From positions 1-64,000 of the forward strand of contig JAVKCG010000039.1 of NCBI GenBank assembly GCA_040222875.1: a stretch of DNA of 64,000 bases, read 5' to 3'. Positions 24,701 through 33,531 of this stretch are shown piece after piece (the stretch's first letter is position 1; each line of letters starts with the position of its first letter). The position numbers and the translations under genes are program-made. This stretch comes from JAJCYL01 sp040222875 (lineage in GTDB: Bacteria > Bacteroidota > Bacteroidia > Cytophagales > Cyclobacteriaceae). The notes beneath the pieces are model-generated. The model was not told the origin of the DNA. It saw only the letters and a program-made list of their open reading frames with translations, and ran no database searches.

Positions 24701-25492
24701 ATGTCATTCAAATCTGAAATTTTGGCATTTATAAAGTCAGTTTATGCCGGTGAGATTAAAGACTTAGGTTTCAAAATTGAGCTTCCGGCCTTGAATAGGC
24801 AATTGATACTTCAACCGATTCCTAGAAACCTACGAGATGAAAAGGCACGGGAGAACTTTAATAAGAGCGCTAATTCGATTCGAATTTGGGAGGATCAGTG
24901 GATAACAAAAGGCACCGTTGTTCAATCCAGGTTGAGGTCACTTTTTAATGAAACCATAAGTATTTATGGCCGGGAAACCACGGTGGTTAAGCTGACACAA
25001 CCACAACTTGATGAGTTTCTGGAAACCAATCACTTGATGGGTACTACTAAGGCCAAAACGAAAATGGGTTTAATCAACAACAAAAGGTTGGTAGCCGCAG
25101 CTTCATTTGGCAAACCTCAAACCATCAACCGGGACGGTAAAAAATTTCAGTCTCATGAGCTCATTAGGTATTGTAACAAAAATGGTTGTTCTGTAATTGG
25201 TGGATTAAGCAAACTCTTGAACCATTACATTAGCGATAGAACACCAGATGACATCATGACTTATGTCGATCTTGAATGGTCGTCGGGGGAAAGTTTTAAG
25301 AGCCTGGGGTTTGAAAATGAAGGACGGACACCAGCTCAAGAATTTTGGATTAAGCCTAGCGAAATGGTTCGACATTATCCGCACCGTCTCGTCAAGGCTG
25401 ATCTACCAAATGATCCTGAAAAACTACATTCCCTGGGTTACTTTAAAATTTGCAACGCAGGGAATGTGAAACTATTGATGAAATTGAAATAG
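24701..25492 (+). CDS. Uncharacterised protein, possible GNAT-like C-terminal domain
   Basis: The 263-aa protein has no signal peptide and is rather basic. The N-terminal 110 residues are not recognised. From about residue 118 a pattern appears: KTKMGLINNKRLVAAASFGKP, then SHELIRYCNKNGCSVIGGLSKLLNHYI, then MTYVDLEWSSGESFKSLGFENEG and EFWI. Similar IGG-SKLL ... D-x-x-S-G-x-x-LGF patterns occur, from memory, in uncharacterised phage and mobile-element proteins. The closing lGFE strand recalls GNAT acyltransferases, but no acyl-CoA loop is certain. It diverges from mpg and meets the lipoprotein gene at 25493 with no spacer. Function unassigned; a DNA-related role is only a guess from the neighbour. 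Confidence 0.7.
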   Translation: MSFKSEILAFIKSVYAGEIKDLGFKIELPALNRQLILQPIPRNLRDEKARENFNKSANSIRIWEDQWITKGTVVQSRLRSLFNETISIYGRETTVVKLTQPQLDEFLETNHLMGTTKAKTKMGLINNKRLVAAASFGKPQTINRDGKKFQSHELIRYCNKNGCSVIGGLSKLLNHYISDRTPDDIMTYVDLEWSSGESFKSLGFENEGRTPAQEFWIKPSEMVRHYPHRLVKADLPNDPEKLHSLGYFKICNAGNVKLLMKLK

Positions 25493-26008
25493 CTATTTGG
25501 TGAAGGTGAGCTCCAGTGAAATTACCAGTGCCTCATCAGTTCCATCATCATCGAAATCATCAAAATCTGATTCATCGAACCCAAGGACAAGCGTAGATGA
25601 ATTCAGTGAAACTACTTGTAACTGGTCTCCAGATGTTTCACCAGCTTCTGTAAGCGTCAAAGTACTGCCAACCAAAGCCCATGTTCCTGACTCGCTATCT
25701 CCTGAAAAGTTAGAACTGTAGGTGCCGTCAGCATTAAATGTAATGGTACCTGTTACGTCAAATGAAAAATCTTCTAATTCCACCTCAGCCTCTGCTTCGG
25801 TTATTCCAAGGTTATCGATAAACCATTGAATGAAATCTTCACCATCAATAGTTATCTCTAATGCTGCATCACTCACAGTCCATATACCTATTAAATCATC
25901 AGAATCTGAATCATCATCGTCGTCATCATCTCCACCACATGAAGCAACAGAAATAATCATTACTGGCAATAAAAATAACATCAAAAAATAGTTAATGAAC
26001 TTTTTCAT
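25493..26008 (-). CDS. Lipocalin-like lipoprotein with Asp-rich surface-export signal
   Basis: The 171-aa protein has a lipoprotein signal ending VASC (lipid Cys near residue 24), directly followed by GGDDDDDDDSDSDD. An acidic run after the Cys is the Bacteroidota lipoprotein export signal that sends lipoproteins to the cell surface. The mature part reads LIGIWTVSDAALEITIDG, GTITFNADGTYSSNFSGDSESGTWALVGSTLTLTEAG and ends in ELTFTK, a pattern shared by small lipocalin-like domains. The ligand is unknown. Its stop abuts the stop of the convergent gene at 25492 with no base between. Confidence 0.85.
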   Translation of the reverse strand: MKKFINYFLMLFLLPVMIISVASCGGDDDDDDDSDSDDLIGIWTVSDAALEITIDGEDFIQWFIDNLGITEAEAEVELEDFSFDVTGTITFNADGTYSSNFSGDSESGTWALVGSTLTLTEAGETSGDQLQVVSLNSSTLVLGFDESDFDDFDDDGTDEALVISLELTFTK

Positions 26009-26065
26009 GGTAGTATTAAAATGTTTGGTTGAAATTAAAGCTACTAAATTTTCAAGACTAAATAG

Positions 26066-26950
26066 ATGCCTGATACTTCAAAGAAATTAACGGTAATTCT
26101 GGGTCCCACTGCGCTGGGAAAAACAAAACTAGCAGTCAGCATGGCCATTGACATTGGCGGTGAAATTATCAGTGCAGATTCGAGACAAGTCTACAGGGGT
26201 TTAGACATCGGTACGGGGAAAGATTTAACAGAATACACAGTGAATGGCGTAACAGTGCCTTATCATCTAATAGATATTTGTGAACCTACCGAAGAGTACA
26301 ACGTCAACCTCTTTCAGCAAGACTTTACCAAGGCATTTGAAGACATCCTGTCAAGAGGTAAGCACCCAATTCTTTGTGGTGGAACCGGTTTGTACATTCA
26401 AGCTGTATTGGAAGGCTTTCAATTTACATCGGTGCCTAAAAACATGGATTTGAGAGAGAGGTTATCCGCTCTTTCCAGAAGAGAACTTTTAAGCAAAGCC
26501 CAGACTTACGACTTTCCCGGCAACTTTAAACCAGATTTTAGTTCAACAAAAAGACTACAGAGGGCCATTGAAATAGGTGAATTTCTGAGGTCGAACAAAC
26601 TCAAAACCCTAAAGCCAACGAATTTCGATTATCAGATTATTGGTTTGACAGCCTCTCGTGATGTTCGGCGCAAACGAATCAGCGAACGTCTCACCGACCG
26701 CCTTAATAATGGGCTGATTGAAGAAATTGAAGGGCTGATCGCTTCTGGAGTACCAAAACATAAACTCAGGTTTTTTGGTCTTGAATATAAGTTCGTAACC
26801 GACCATTTAGATGGACTACTCAACAGACAAGAGCTATTTGAGAAGCTGGAGATCGCTATACATCAATTTGCTAAGAGACAAATGACCTGGTTCAGAAAAA
26901 TGGAAAGAGAAGGCTATGAAATTAAATGGGTTGAGAAAAGTCAGATATGA
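26066..26950 (+). CDS. miaA: tRNA dimethylallyltransferase MiaA
   Basis: The 294-aa protein transfers a dimethylallyl group to A37 of tRNAs reading UNN codons. It has the P-loop GPTALGKT (residues 13-20), the DSRQVYRGLDIGTGK substrate loop, VPYHLIDICEPTEEYNV, LCGGTGLYIQAVLEGF, and the C-terminal FGLEYKFVTDHL and QFAKRQMTWFRK blocks. These are all diagnostic and in the normal order, and length is typical. It diverges from the lipoprotein gene at 26008 with a 57-bp gap that must hold both promoters. No clear terminator follows it. Confidence 0.96.
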   Translation: MPDTSKKLTVILGPTALGKTKLAVSMAIDIGGEIISADSRQVYRGLDIGTGKDLTEYTVNGVTVPYHLIDICEPTEEYNVNLFQQDFTKAFEDILSRGKHPILCGGTGLYIQAVLEGFQFTSVPKNMDLRERLSALSRRELLSKAQTYDFPGNFKPDFSSTKRLQRAIEIGEFLRSNKLKTLKPTNFDYQIIGLTASRDVRRKRISERLTDRLNNGLIEEIEGLIASGVPKHKLRFFGLEYKFVTDHLDGLLNRQELFEKLEIAIHQFAKRQMTWFRKMEREGYEIKWVEKSQI

Positions 26951-27428
26951 TATTGGTGATTGATAAATTATCCCATAGTCCTCGTCTAGCCAAATCCGCA
27001 GTATAAGGGTTTTCAAATTTTTAAGATGAGCCAAGAATACTTTACAATGAATTTCGACTATTCTTTAAATTATTATTTGTCTTTACCCTCAAACCAAAGT
27101 AATTAACAAATAATTAAAGCACAGAGCCTGGCTATTTGGTAAAAGGTTTGGCTCTTTAGTCTTAAGAAATTCTTTCGCAATTTAACCAAACAATCAATTG
27201 TTGACTCTAAATCATCTTGGTTAAACTACTTTTTCGCTTCTGCTCACAAGTAAGCACAAAATAATCATGATTGGCATCAAAATCATATTTAAGAAACAAA
27301 CAACTCTATTCAATTTAAGTGAACTATGACAAGTTATTGTACCAAACATTAGTATTGCACCATTAATAAATTAAGCCCCATCATCGGTACTAAGTTTATT
27401 TACCATAATGGCAATACGGAAATGATAT
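26951..27428. other. AT-rich 478-bp intergenic stretch before the ABC/sulfotransferase block
   Basis: No credible gene was found: one 26-codon frame from an ATG near 27026 has no recognisable content. No perfect TAnnTTTG box and no hairpin with T-run were seen. It must contain the end of the miaA transcript and probably the promoter for the ABC gene. It also marks the left border of the unusually AT-rich block. Confidence 0.4.
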
Positions 27429-29252
27429 ATGGCAATTAAAGGGAGGGTGAAACAAGATCTCCGTATAATCACATCTGTTCTTAAAATTATATGGAGTAGT
27501 AGTAAAAAATGGACCATAATAAGGATTGGCTTATTATTTATACAAGGTTTGCTACCGCTCATAACACTTTTTTTGTTAAAACAGGTAATTGACACCATTG
27601 TTGAAATCTCGACTAACCAAGGAAATGAGGAGCTGTTAGATAGAGTTATACTTTTAATTGGTTTTTGGACATCAGCCAATATTGTATCTGCAATAGTTAC
27701 CAGCTTGTCAAAGTTGATTACCACTGCTCAAGAACAAGCCCTTGCAGATCATATACAGTTTTTAATCCATAATAAATCTGTTAATCTCGATTATGAATAC
27801 TATGAGGATCCTAAATACCATGATACAGCTCACAGGGCACAGAATGAATCCCTGAGCAGATGCACTGCTTTGATTTCCAGTTTTGATTCATTTATGAAAA
27901 GCACCATTAGCTTATTTGGGATTTTAGCACTCATTTTTTCTTTGCACTGGTCCATTTTCTTAATTATTATAATTGTTGTAATACCAAGTGCATTGGTACG
28001 CTTGAAGTATTCCAAAAAAATATACTTATGGAAAAAAAAGCGGACGTCACTTAACCGTCAGTCATCTTACTTTAGTAAAGTATTAACTGGGGCTAACTAC
28101 GCCAAAGAGATCAGGATCTTTGGTTGGGGCAATCAGTTCATGAATGACTTTCGAAGATTAAGACGTAAATTATTTAGCGAGAAACTGAGGATAGATACAC
28201 TATGGGCAAAGAGAAATTCAATTGCGGGGGTTCTTGAAGCCAGTTCAATTGGTGCGTCATATGTAATCATTATTTTTCAGGGCGTTGGCGGAAGTATAAC
28301 TATTGGTTCAATTGTAATGTTTATACAAGCTGTTCAAAAAGGTCAGGGATTTTTAAAAACAGCAGTTACAGCCGCAATTGGGATTTATGAACACAAAATG
28401 TTCTTAGAGTACCTTTTTGAATTTTTAAACTTAAAACCTAAATATTCCGGTGTTCAATGCTCCAAAAAAATTCCTGAAGAGGTAAATCACATTGAACTTC
28501 AAAATGTAAATTTTCAATACCCATTTACCGGAACTAATGCCCTGACGAATATCAACTTATCAATCAATAAATCTCAAGTTGTAGGAATAGTTGGTGCTAA
28601 TGGATCAGGCAAAAGCACATTAATAAAATTGATCTGTAAGCTATACAGTACATCTGTTGGTCAAATTTTAGTTAATGGTATTTCAATAAATGAATTTGAA
28701 ACGACAGATTATCAAAGGCTTGTTACCGTTACATTTCAAGATTTTGCAAAGTATAATGGGTCGTTTGTTAAAAACATCACAGGTCAATCTGCCAAAAATG
28801 AGTCTGAAAAATTTACTGAAGCGAGTAAAATATCAGGTATTGATAAATTGATAGAGAGCTTCGATTCAGGGCAAAAAACCAAATTGGGAAAATTATTCAA
28901 AGGAGGCAAGGAACTTAGTGGAGGTCAATGGCAAAGGGTTGCATTGGCAAGAGCGCTATACAAAAATTCCCCAATCATTATCCTTGACGAAGCTACAAGT
29001 CAATTAGATGGTGAAGCTGAAAGTCAATTAATAAATAGCCTCCACGGTATAAAAGAAGGGAAGATTATTTTACTCACAAGCCATCGGTTGACCAATATTA
29101 TTGACTGCGATCAAATTGTGGTGATGGGTAATGGGAAAATTGTTGGAACAGGAACCCACGCTCAGTTATCATCATCCAACCAGTATTACAAGGACTTGTT
29201 TTCTAAACAGCTTAAATTTCAAAATCTCAGCTCACCCAATTCCCAATTCTGA
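27429..29252 (+). CDS. ABC exporter, fused permease-ATPase (type IV/MsbA-like)
   Basis: The 607-aa half-transporter has an N-terminal six-helix membrane domain (about 20-310) and a C-terminal ATPase. The ATPase has Walker A GANGSGKST (about 388-396), Q-loop TFQDF, signature LSGGQWQ (about 496-502), Walker B IIILDEAT (about 515-522) and the switch His in LTSHRL. It should work as a homodimer in the inner membrane and export a lipid, lipid-linked glycan or peptide. Neighbouring glycosyltransferases and sulfotransferases make a glycolipid or oligosaccharide the best guess. The last 26 bp overlap the convergent glycosyltransferase gene. Confidence 0.9.
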   Translation: MAIKGRVKQDLRIITSVLKIIWSSSKKWTIIRIGLLFIQGLLPLITLFLLKQVIDTIVEISTNQGNEELLDRVILLIGFWTSANIVSAIVTSLSKLITTAQEQALADHIQFLIHNKSVNLDYEYYEDPKYHDTAHRAQNESLSRCTALISSFDSFMKSTISLFGILALIFSLHWSIFLIIIIVVIPSALVRLKYSKKIYLWKKKRTSLNRQSSYFSKVLTGANYAKEIRIFGWGNQFMNDFRRLRRKLFSEKLRIDTLWAKRNSIAGVLEASSIGASYVIIIFQGVGGSITIGSIVMFIQAVQKGQGFLKTAVTAAIGIYEHKMFLEYLFEFLNLKPKYSGVQCSKKIPEEVNHIELQNVNFQYPFTGTNALTNINLSINKSQVVGIVGANGSGKSTLIKLICKLYSTSVGQILVNGISINEFETTDYQRLVTVTFQDFAKYNGSFVKNITGQSAKNESEKFTEASKISGIDKLIESFDSGQKTKLGKLFKGGKELSGGQWQRVALARALYKNSPIIILDEATSQLDGEAESQLINSLHGIKEGKIILLTSHRLTNIIDCDQIVVMGNGKIVGTGTHAQLSSSNQYYKDLFSKQLKFQNLSSPNSQF

Positions 29253-30114
29253 AGTTGAGAATTTGATTTACTGCCTTAATTTGAGTTAGCAATTTTGAGC
29301 GCTCAGTTACAAACTTAAAAATCTTATAAACGGTCATTTTACCAATAGAAACAGTAGGGTTTTTGGCTTCAAAATATATTTCATTGTCAGCCATAAGCTG
29401 CCCATAAAAAGATTCCACAATCACCTCATCTTTTTTTAACCCATAAGTTCTCCATACCTCATTACACCAATGAACGGCATACCATTCTTTAGGAATATTT
29501 ATCTTCTGGTGACGCAACGCCTGAATTACAATATAACTGTCAATATTGGTCATCCCCCGCTTTATATACTTTGATAGCCCCCAAACCTCGATTTGGTTTA
29601 CCAGAATCTTTATGGGACGCATCCAATCCTTATTGGTTTTATCCACTAGATTTTTTGTTTCCTGATAAGCTCTTCTCATTGCAGGACATTTGATTGGAGT
29701 TTTCATTATCCGTCCAGTAAGTGGCATTAAATCATGATCTGGAAAAACATATGGCTCTGTAAAGTCAAAAGGCCTCAAACAGGTGATGTCCATATCAACC
29801 CACCAGCCACCAACATCATGTAATAGTTTATACCTAAACAGGTCAGAAAACCCAGCTACACTACCTTTGCCAAGGTTGTTCTTGCATAAATTCTCATATT
29901 CAAATATTTCAGATTCATGGATTATGTCGTTGGCATTTTTGATAAGCACACCAGATGGGAGTTCGGTTAAAATTTTATCATAAACCCACAAATGAAACTG
30001 ATGACCATGGTTGATAAAAGAGGCCATTGTTAACAGTTCCATGCATGAAAGGCTATTGCCAATCCAAAGGCCATTAATTATTTTGTTTTCTTCTAACATA
30101 CTTGTTGTAGACAC
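29227..30114 (-). CDS. DXD-motif glycosyltransferase (Gly_transf_sug-like), paralogue B
   Basis: The 295-aa protein resembles the sugar-binding DXD glycosyltransferases seen in capsule and LPS loci. GWWVDMDITCLRP carries the metal/nucleotide-sugar motif at D107-M-D109, preceded by KGSVAGFSDLFRYKLL, as in OCH1/alpha-1,4-GlcNAc transferase relatives. It is a clear paralogue of the next gene: both share INGLWxGNxLSxxExLT, LWVY and the DXD at the same residues. It has no signal peptide or membrane span, so it probably acts on the cytoplasmic side. Its start overlaps the end of the upstream paralogue by 41 bp, or by 26 bp if Met6 is the start. Donor and acceptor sugars are unknown. Confidence 0.85.
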   Translation of the reverse strand: MSTTSMLEENKIINGLWIGNSLSCMELLTMASFINHGHQFHLWVYDKILTELPSGVLIKNANDIIHESEIFEYENLCKNNLGKGSVAGFSDLFRYKLLHDVGGWWVDMDITCLRPFDFTEPYVFPDHDLMPLTGRIMKTPIKCPAMRRAYQETKNLVDKTNKDWMRPIKILVNQIEVWGLSKYIKRGMTNIDSYIVIQALRHQKINIPKEWYAVHWCNEVWRTYGLKKDEVIVESFYGQLMADNEIYFEAKNPTVSIGKMTVYKIFKFVTERSKLLTQIKAVNQILNFRIGNWVS

Positions 30115-31009
30115 CTTCTGCCCTTAACAGTAAATCCTTAAAAAACCTTATCAATGATATGATAGGGGGAATCATTCTATAAATATTGGGATAAAGATAT
30201 TGGACCCTCAATATCTGGGATTTTAAATCGAAATCCTTCAAATTTCTAGCTTTTAAGGATTCTTGTTTGACTACCCGATATTCAATCATTAAATTTCCTA
30301 AAAAAGAGTTATTTATTATATCATTCTTAGCAATACCCCTGTGCCTCCATTCTTCATTTAGCCAGTGAACAATATAGTAATCACCGGGATTCTTAACTGG
30401 AAACTGCCTAAAAACATTTATTACATTCCATGAATCTGGAGGGCCCAAATCTACCCTAATCGAATTATGAAGCCGATGTTTGAACACATGCTTACTTAGT
30501 ATTTTTATAGGTTTGAACCAATCCCGATTATCAGCATCTACATTAGCTGTAGCGTCTTTAAAACAATCCAGCATTAATGGGCTATGTATTGGGCATTTCA
30601 TAACGTTTCCAACAATTGGCAACACATCATGTGCCCTGAATACATATGGGTCTTCAAAATTCAAAGGCTTAATACATGTTACATCCATATCTACCCACCA
30701 GCCACCCTTTTTATATAAAAGCATGTACCTGAAAATGTCTGAAAACCCCGCTATGCTGCCTTTGCCATGCTTATATTGATTGGGGTTTTTGTAATAAAAA
30801 ATTTGATCCCCTCCTATAATCTCATTCGCATCTTTCAAAGAAACACCGCAAGGGATTGGTGTCTCAATATCTTCATAAACCCATAAATTAAAACTGTGAC
30901 CATGCTTAACAAATGACGACAAAGTTAGAATTTCTATGTAGGATAACTTATTGCCAACCCAGAGGCCATTGATGACTTTATTATCACTTGTGAGGTTATT
31001 GAGTTTCAT
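30074..31009 (-). CDS. DXD-motif glycosyltransferase (Gly_transf_sug-like), paralogue A
   Basis: The 311-aa protein has KGSIAGFSDIFRYMLLYKKGGWWVDMDVTC with the DXD motif at D107-M-D109, followed by IKPLNFEDPYVFRAHD. It is the upstream member of a tandem pair with the gene ending at 29227, so the pair probably arose by duplication and then diverged, perhaps for different linkages. Its ATG is only 24 bp from the annotated start of the divergent sulfotransferase gene, so the two operons share a tiny control region. No export signal is seen. Confidence 0.85.
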   Translation of the reverse strand: MKLNNLTSDNKVINGLWVGNKLSYIEILTLSSFVKHGHSFNLWVYEDIETPIPCGVSLKDANEIIGGDQIFYYKNPNQYKHGKGSIAGFSDIFRYMLLYKKGGWWVDMDVTCIKPLNFEDPYVFRAHDVLPIVGNVMKCPIHSPLMLDCFKDATANVDADNRDWFKPIKILSKHVFKHRLHNSIRVDLGPPDSWNVINVFRQFPVKNPGDYYIVHWLNEEWRHRGIAKNDIINNSFLGNLMIEYRVVKQESLKARNLKDFDLKSQILRVQYLYPNIYRMIPPIISLIRFFKDLLLRAEGVYNKYVRRKQNN

Positions 31010-31033
31010 CTAAAATCAAAATTTCGCATTGAC

Positions 31034-32509
31034 ATGATACACTTCATTGTAAATTGGGTGCTGAATTTTCCAATTACTTTAATGCACATCCCAGATTTAG
31101 AAAATGACATAAGCGAAATTAAATACTTCGGTGTTGGAATGTTCAAGACAGGAACAAGAACGTTAGGCTCCTGTTTTAAAATTCTTGGGTATAAGCATCA
31201 ATCGTATAATATACCCGCCTTCAAAGCTTACCTTTCTAACAACACGGACATCGCTTATCAAATAATAAATAAGAAAGAGACCTTCGAAGACTTCCCCTGG
31301 TTGCTAATGTATGAGACCTTAGCTGATAAGTACCCTGATTCAAAATTTATTTTAACTGAACGAAAGAACCCAAAAGTTTGGTTTAAGAGTTTTAAAGCGC
31401 ACTTGGTTGAGCTCAAGAAGCATGACCAATTTTTGAAAATGTTTCAACTTAGTTTTAAAATAACAAATTGGGACAATTTTATTAAGGATGAAACTGCTAT
31501 AATTAAAGTTTACAAGATACACTGCCAAACAGTAAAAGAGTTTTTCAAAAACCAGCCTAACAGGCTCTTAGTTGTCAGCTGGGACAGTGGCGACGGATGG
31601 GCAGAGTTGTGTGGTTTTTTAAATAGACCAGTACCTGATAAACCCTTTCCATATATTGGTAAAACAAAATTCATAAGTAAGTTAAAAGTAGGTTTATTGG
31701 ATTGGCCCTTAATATCACCATCCAATATTAATACTAGGTCGCAAATTGATTCAATGAGCAAATATGTGATTTACTGTACACCACGGACAGGTTCTACATA
31801 CCTTGTTCAACTTTTAATGAATAACGATGGATTAAAATCATATGGCGAGGTTTTTATCCCAAAACCAAAAAACAATAAAGGAGTTCTCAAAAAAAAGGAG
31901 TTCTTCTACCATTATGCGAGAAAAAATCTTGTAAAGCGGTTTGAAAGATTCTTTTTTAAACATCAAGTCATCCGGGAATTTTTGACTTCTCTTGCTCAAG
32001 AGGAAAAAGCATGGGGTTTTAAAATGATGGTTTCTTATACATCTAAGTACCCTTCGTTAATAAGCTATCTAAAAAAAGAGAATTTTAAGGTTATAGTTTT
32101 AAAAAGGAGAAATACTTTAAAACAATATTTGTCGCTGTTAAACGCTTTAAATACCGGGGTTTGGCATCAAAGAGATCTTAATTTAAAGCAACAAGCATTT
32201 AAATTGGACAGGCATGAACTCTGGCTTGGGTTGAATAAAATAAAAGAGCAAAATGAAGAAATTGATCAATGGTTCGATGGGCAGACTACACACGATATTT
32301 GGTATGAAGATATGATTGCAAAACCACGAGAAACAGTGCAAGATTTGTCTAATTTTCTGGATGTCAAACTATCTATAGTTGAAAAGCCAAGCTTAGTTAA
32401 AATTATGCCAGATGACCTGCAGAAAATAATCTATAATTATGAAGAAGTGAAAGGGTGGCTTATGGGAACAGAGTTTGAATATTGCTTAAATGAATCTGCT
32501 TCAGGCTAA
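31034..32509 (+). CDS. Two-domain sulfotransferase fusion
   Basis: The 491-aa protein seems to hold two sulfotransferase modules. The first (about 30-235) has MFKTGTRTLG (K38-L44) as the 5'-phosphosulfate-binding loop and FILTERKNPKVWFKSF, similar to the helix carrying the 3'-phosphate-binding Arg/Ser. The second (about 242-480) has IYCTPRTGSTYLVQLL (loop near 249-256), SYGEVF and VIVLKRRNTLKQYLSLL, a Stf0-like pattern. Both would use PAPS. An alternative ATG at 31082 (Met17) would leave more promoter space from the divergent gene. It is followed 14 bp later by a third sulfotransferase. Substrates are unknown; glycan or glycolipid sulfation fits the neighbours. Confidence 0.82.
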   Translation: MIHFIVNWVLNFPITLMHIPDLENDISEIKYFGVGMFKTGTRTLGSCFKILGYKHQSYNIPAFKAYLSNNTDIAYQIINKKETFEDFPWLLMYETLADKYPDSKFILTERKNPKVWFKSFKAHLVELKKHDQFLKMFQLSFKITNWDNFIKDETAIIKVYKIHCQTVKEFFKNQPNRLLVVSWDSGDGWAELCGFLNRPVPDKPFPYIGKTKFISKLKVGLLDWPLISPSNINTRSQIDSMSKYVIYCTPRTGSTYLVQLLMNNDGLKSYGEVFIPKPKNNKGVLKKKEFFYHYARKNLVKRFERFFFKHQVIREFLTSLAQEEKAWGFKMMVSYTSKYPSLISYLKKENFKVIVLKRRNTLKQYLSLLNALNTGVWHQRDLNLKQQAFKLDRHELWLGLNKIKEQNEEIDQWFDGQTTHDIWYEDMIAKPRETVQDLSNFLDVKLSIVEKPSLVKIMPDDLQKIIYNYEEVKGWLMGTEFEYCLNESASG

Positions 32510-32523
32510 TTGCTGAGATCATA

Positions 32524-33393
32524 ATGCACAAAAATACACCAAATTTTGTTTGTATTGGAGCACAAAAGGCAGGTACAGGTTGGCTTTATAAGAACCTGAA
32601 CCTTCATCCAGATGTATGGCTTCCACCTATCAAAGAAATCCACTTCTTCGATAGGGACAATAATACTTCTCACTTAAAACGAATTCTAAATAAAGATTCT
32701 AAGGCTTACCTTTCCATTAATCAATTAAAATCTATTGTTAAGGCAACGTTAAATTTCAAATGTGATATACCTTGGCTTTTAAACTATTTTTTCTATCCTC
32801 ATAATCCTAATTGGTACTTAAAAATTTTTAATCCTGCTAAAGGTCGTGTTACAGGAGAACTAACACCAGCTTATGCTATTCTGGAAAAAGTTAATATCCT
32901 ACCTCTTCAAAAATTAAATCCCGATATCAAAATAATATACATAATTCGAAACCCTGTTGACAGGTTAATGTCGCAGGCAAGGATGTATTTCGCTAGAAAT
33001 AAAACTGCTAAAATTAGTTTTGATAAATTTTTCAATAAGTCTAATCCGTTAGCACATATCAATTATGTTAAAAACCTCAAAACCTGGCAATCAGTTTTCC
33101 CTGAAAGCAATATTCTAATCTTGTTCTTTGATGAATTAGAAAATGACCCAATTCGCTTTTATTTTAAAGTGCTAAACTTCTTAAATCTTGATACAAACGG
33201 AATCCAAATACCAAAACAAATCAAAAAGAAAAGAAACAGTTACTCATTCGCAATTCCAGAGAGATATGAAATCCAACTCTATCAAGAACATGACAAACTA
33301 TTTGACGAGTTGGATGATTTTTTCAAAAACGAGTATTCCAAAAAATGGAAACTTCGAAAAGATGCTATAGTAACTCAGTTCAAAAAGGACTAG
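32524..33393 (+). CDS. Sulfotransferase (heparan N-sulfotransferase-like)
   Basis: The 289-aa protein opens with NFVCIGAQKAGTGWLYKNL, where KAGTGWL (15-21) is the 5'-phosphosulfate loop. HPDVWLPPIKEIHFFD follows, a hallmark of the NDST/heparan sulfotransferase-like family. The 3'-phosphate element is KIIYIIRNPVDRLMSQARMYF (about 138-158), with the R-N-P-x-D-R-x-x-S pattern. It should transfer sulfate from PAPS to a carbohydrate. It follows the double sulfotransferase by 14 bp, so the two are probably co-transcribed. Confidence 0.9.
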   Translation: MHKNTPNFVCIGAQKAGTGWLYKNLNLHPDVWLPPIKEIHFFDRDNNTSHLKRILNKDSKAYLSINQLKSIVKATLNFKCDIPWLLNYFFYPHNPNWYLKIFNPAKGRVTGELTPAYAILEKVNILPLQKLNPDIKIIYIIRNPVDRLMSQARMYFARNKTAKISFDKFFNKSNPLAHINYVKNLKTWQSVFPESNILILFFDELENDPIRFYFKVLNFLNLDTNGIQIPKQIKKKRNSYSFAIPERYEIQLYQEHDKLFDELDDFFKNEYSKKWKLRKDAIVTQFKKD

Positions 33394-33481
33394 AAACAGT
33401 TATTTGTAATTTCTTATCATCCAAGCAACATAATCCCCAATCGATACATTATTCGTTAATGAAATAGATACGTATTTCGCC

Positions 33482-33489
33482 TATCTTTG
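33482..33489 (+). promoter_or_regulatory. Bacteroidota -7 box upstream of the beta-barrel gene
   Basis: TATCTTTG fits TAnnTTTG exactly and lies 42 bp before the ATG at 33532. No perfect TTG was seen at the expected -33 position, so strength is uncertain. Confidence 0.55.
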
Positions 33490-33531
33490 CGGCTTTAAAA
33501 ATTTTATCGAATTAGTTTTTTCCTTTTCAAC

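Noticed and set aside
27026..27106. 26-codon frame in the gap before the ABC gene
   Set aside because: Too short, no ribosome-binding site or homology signal.
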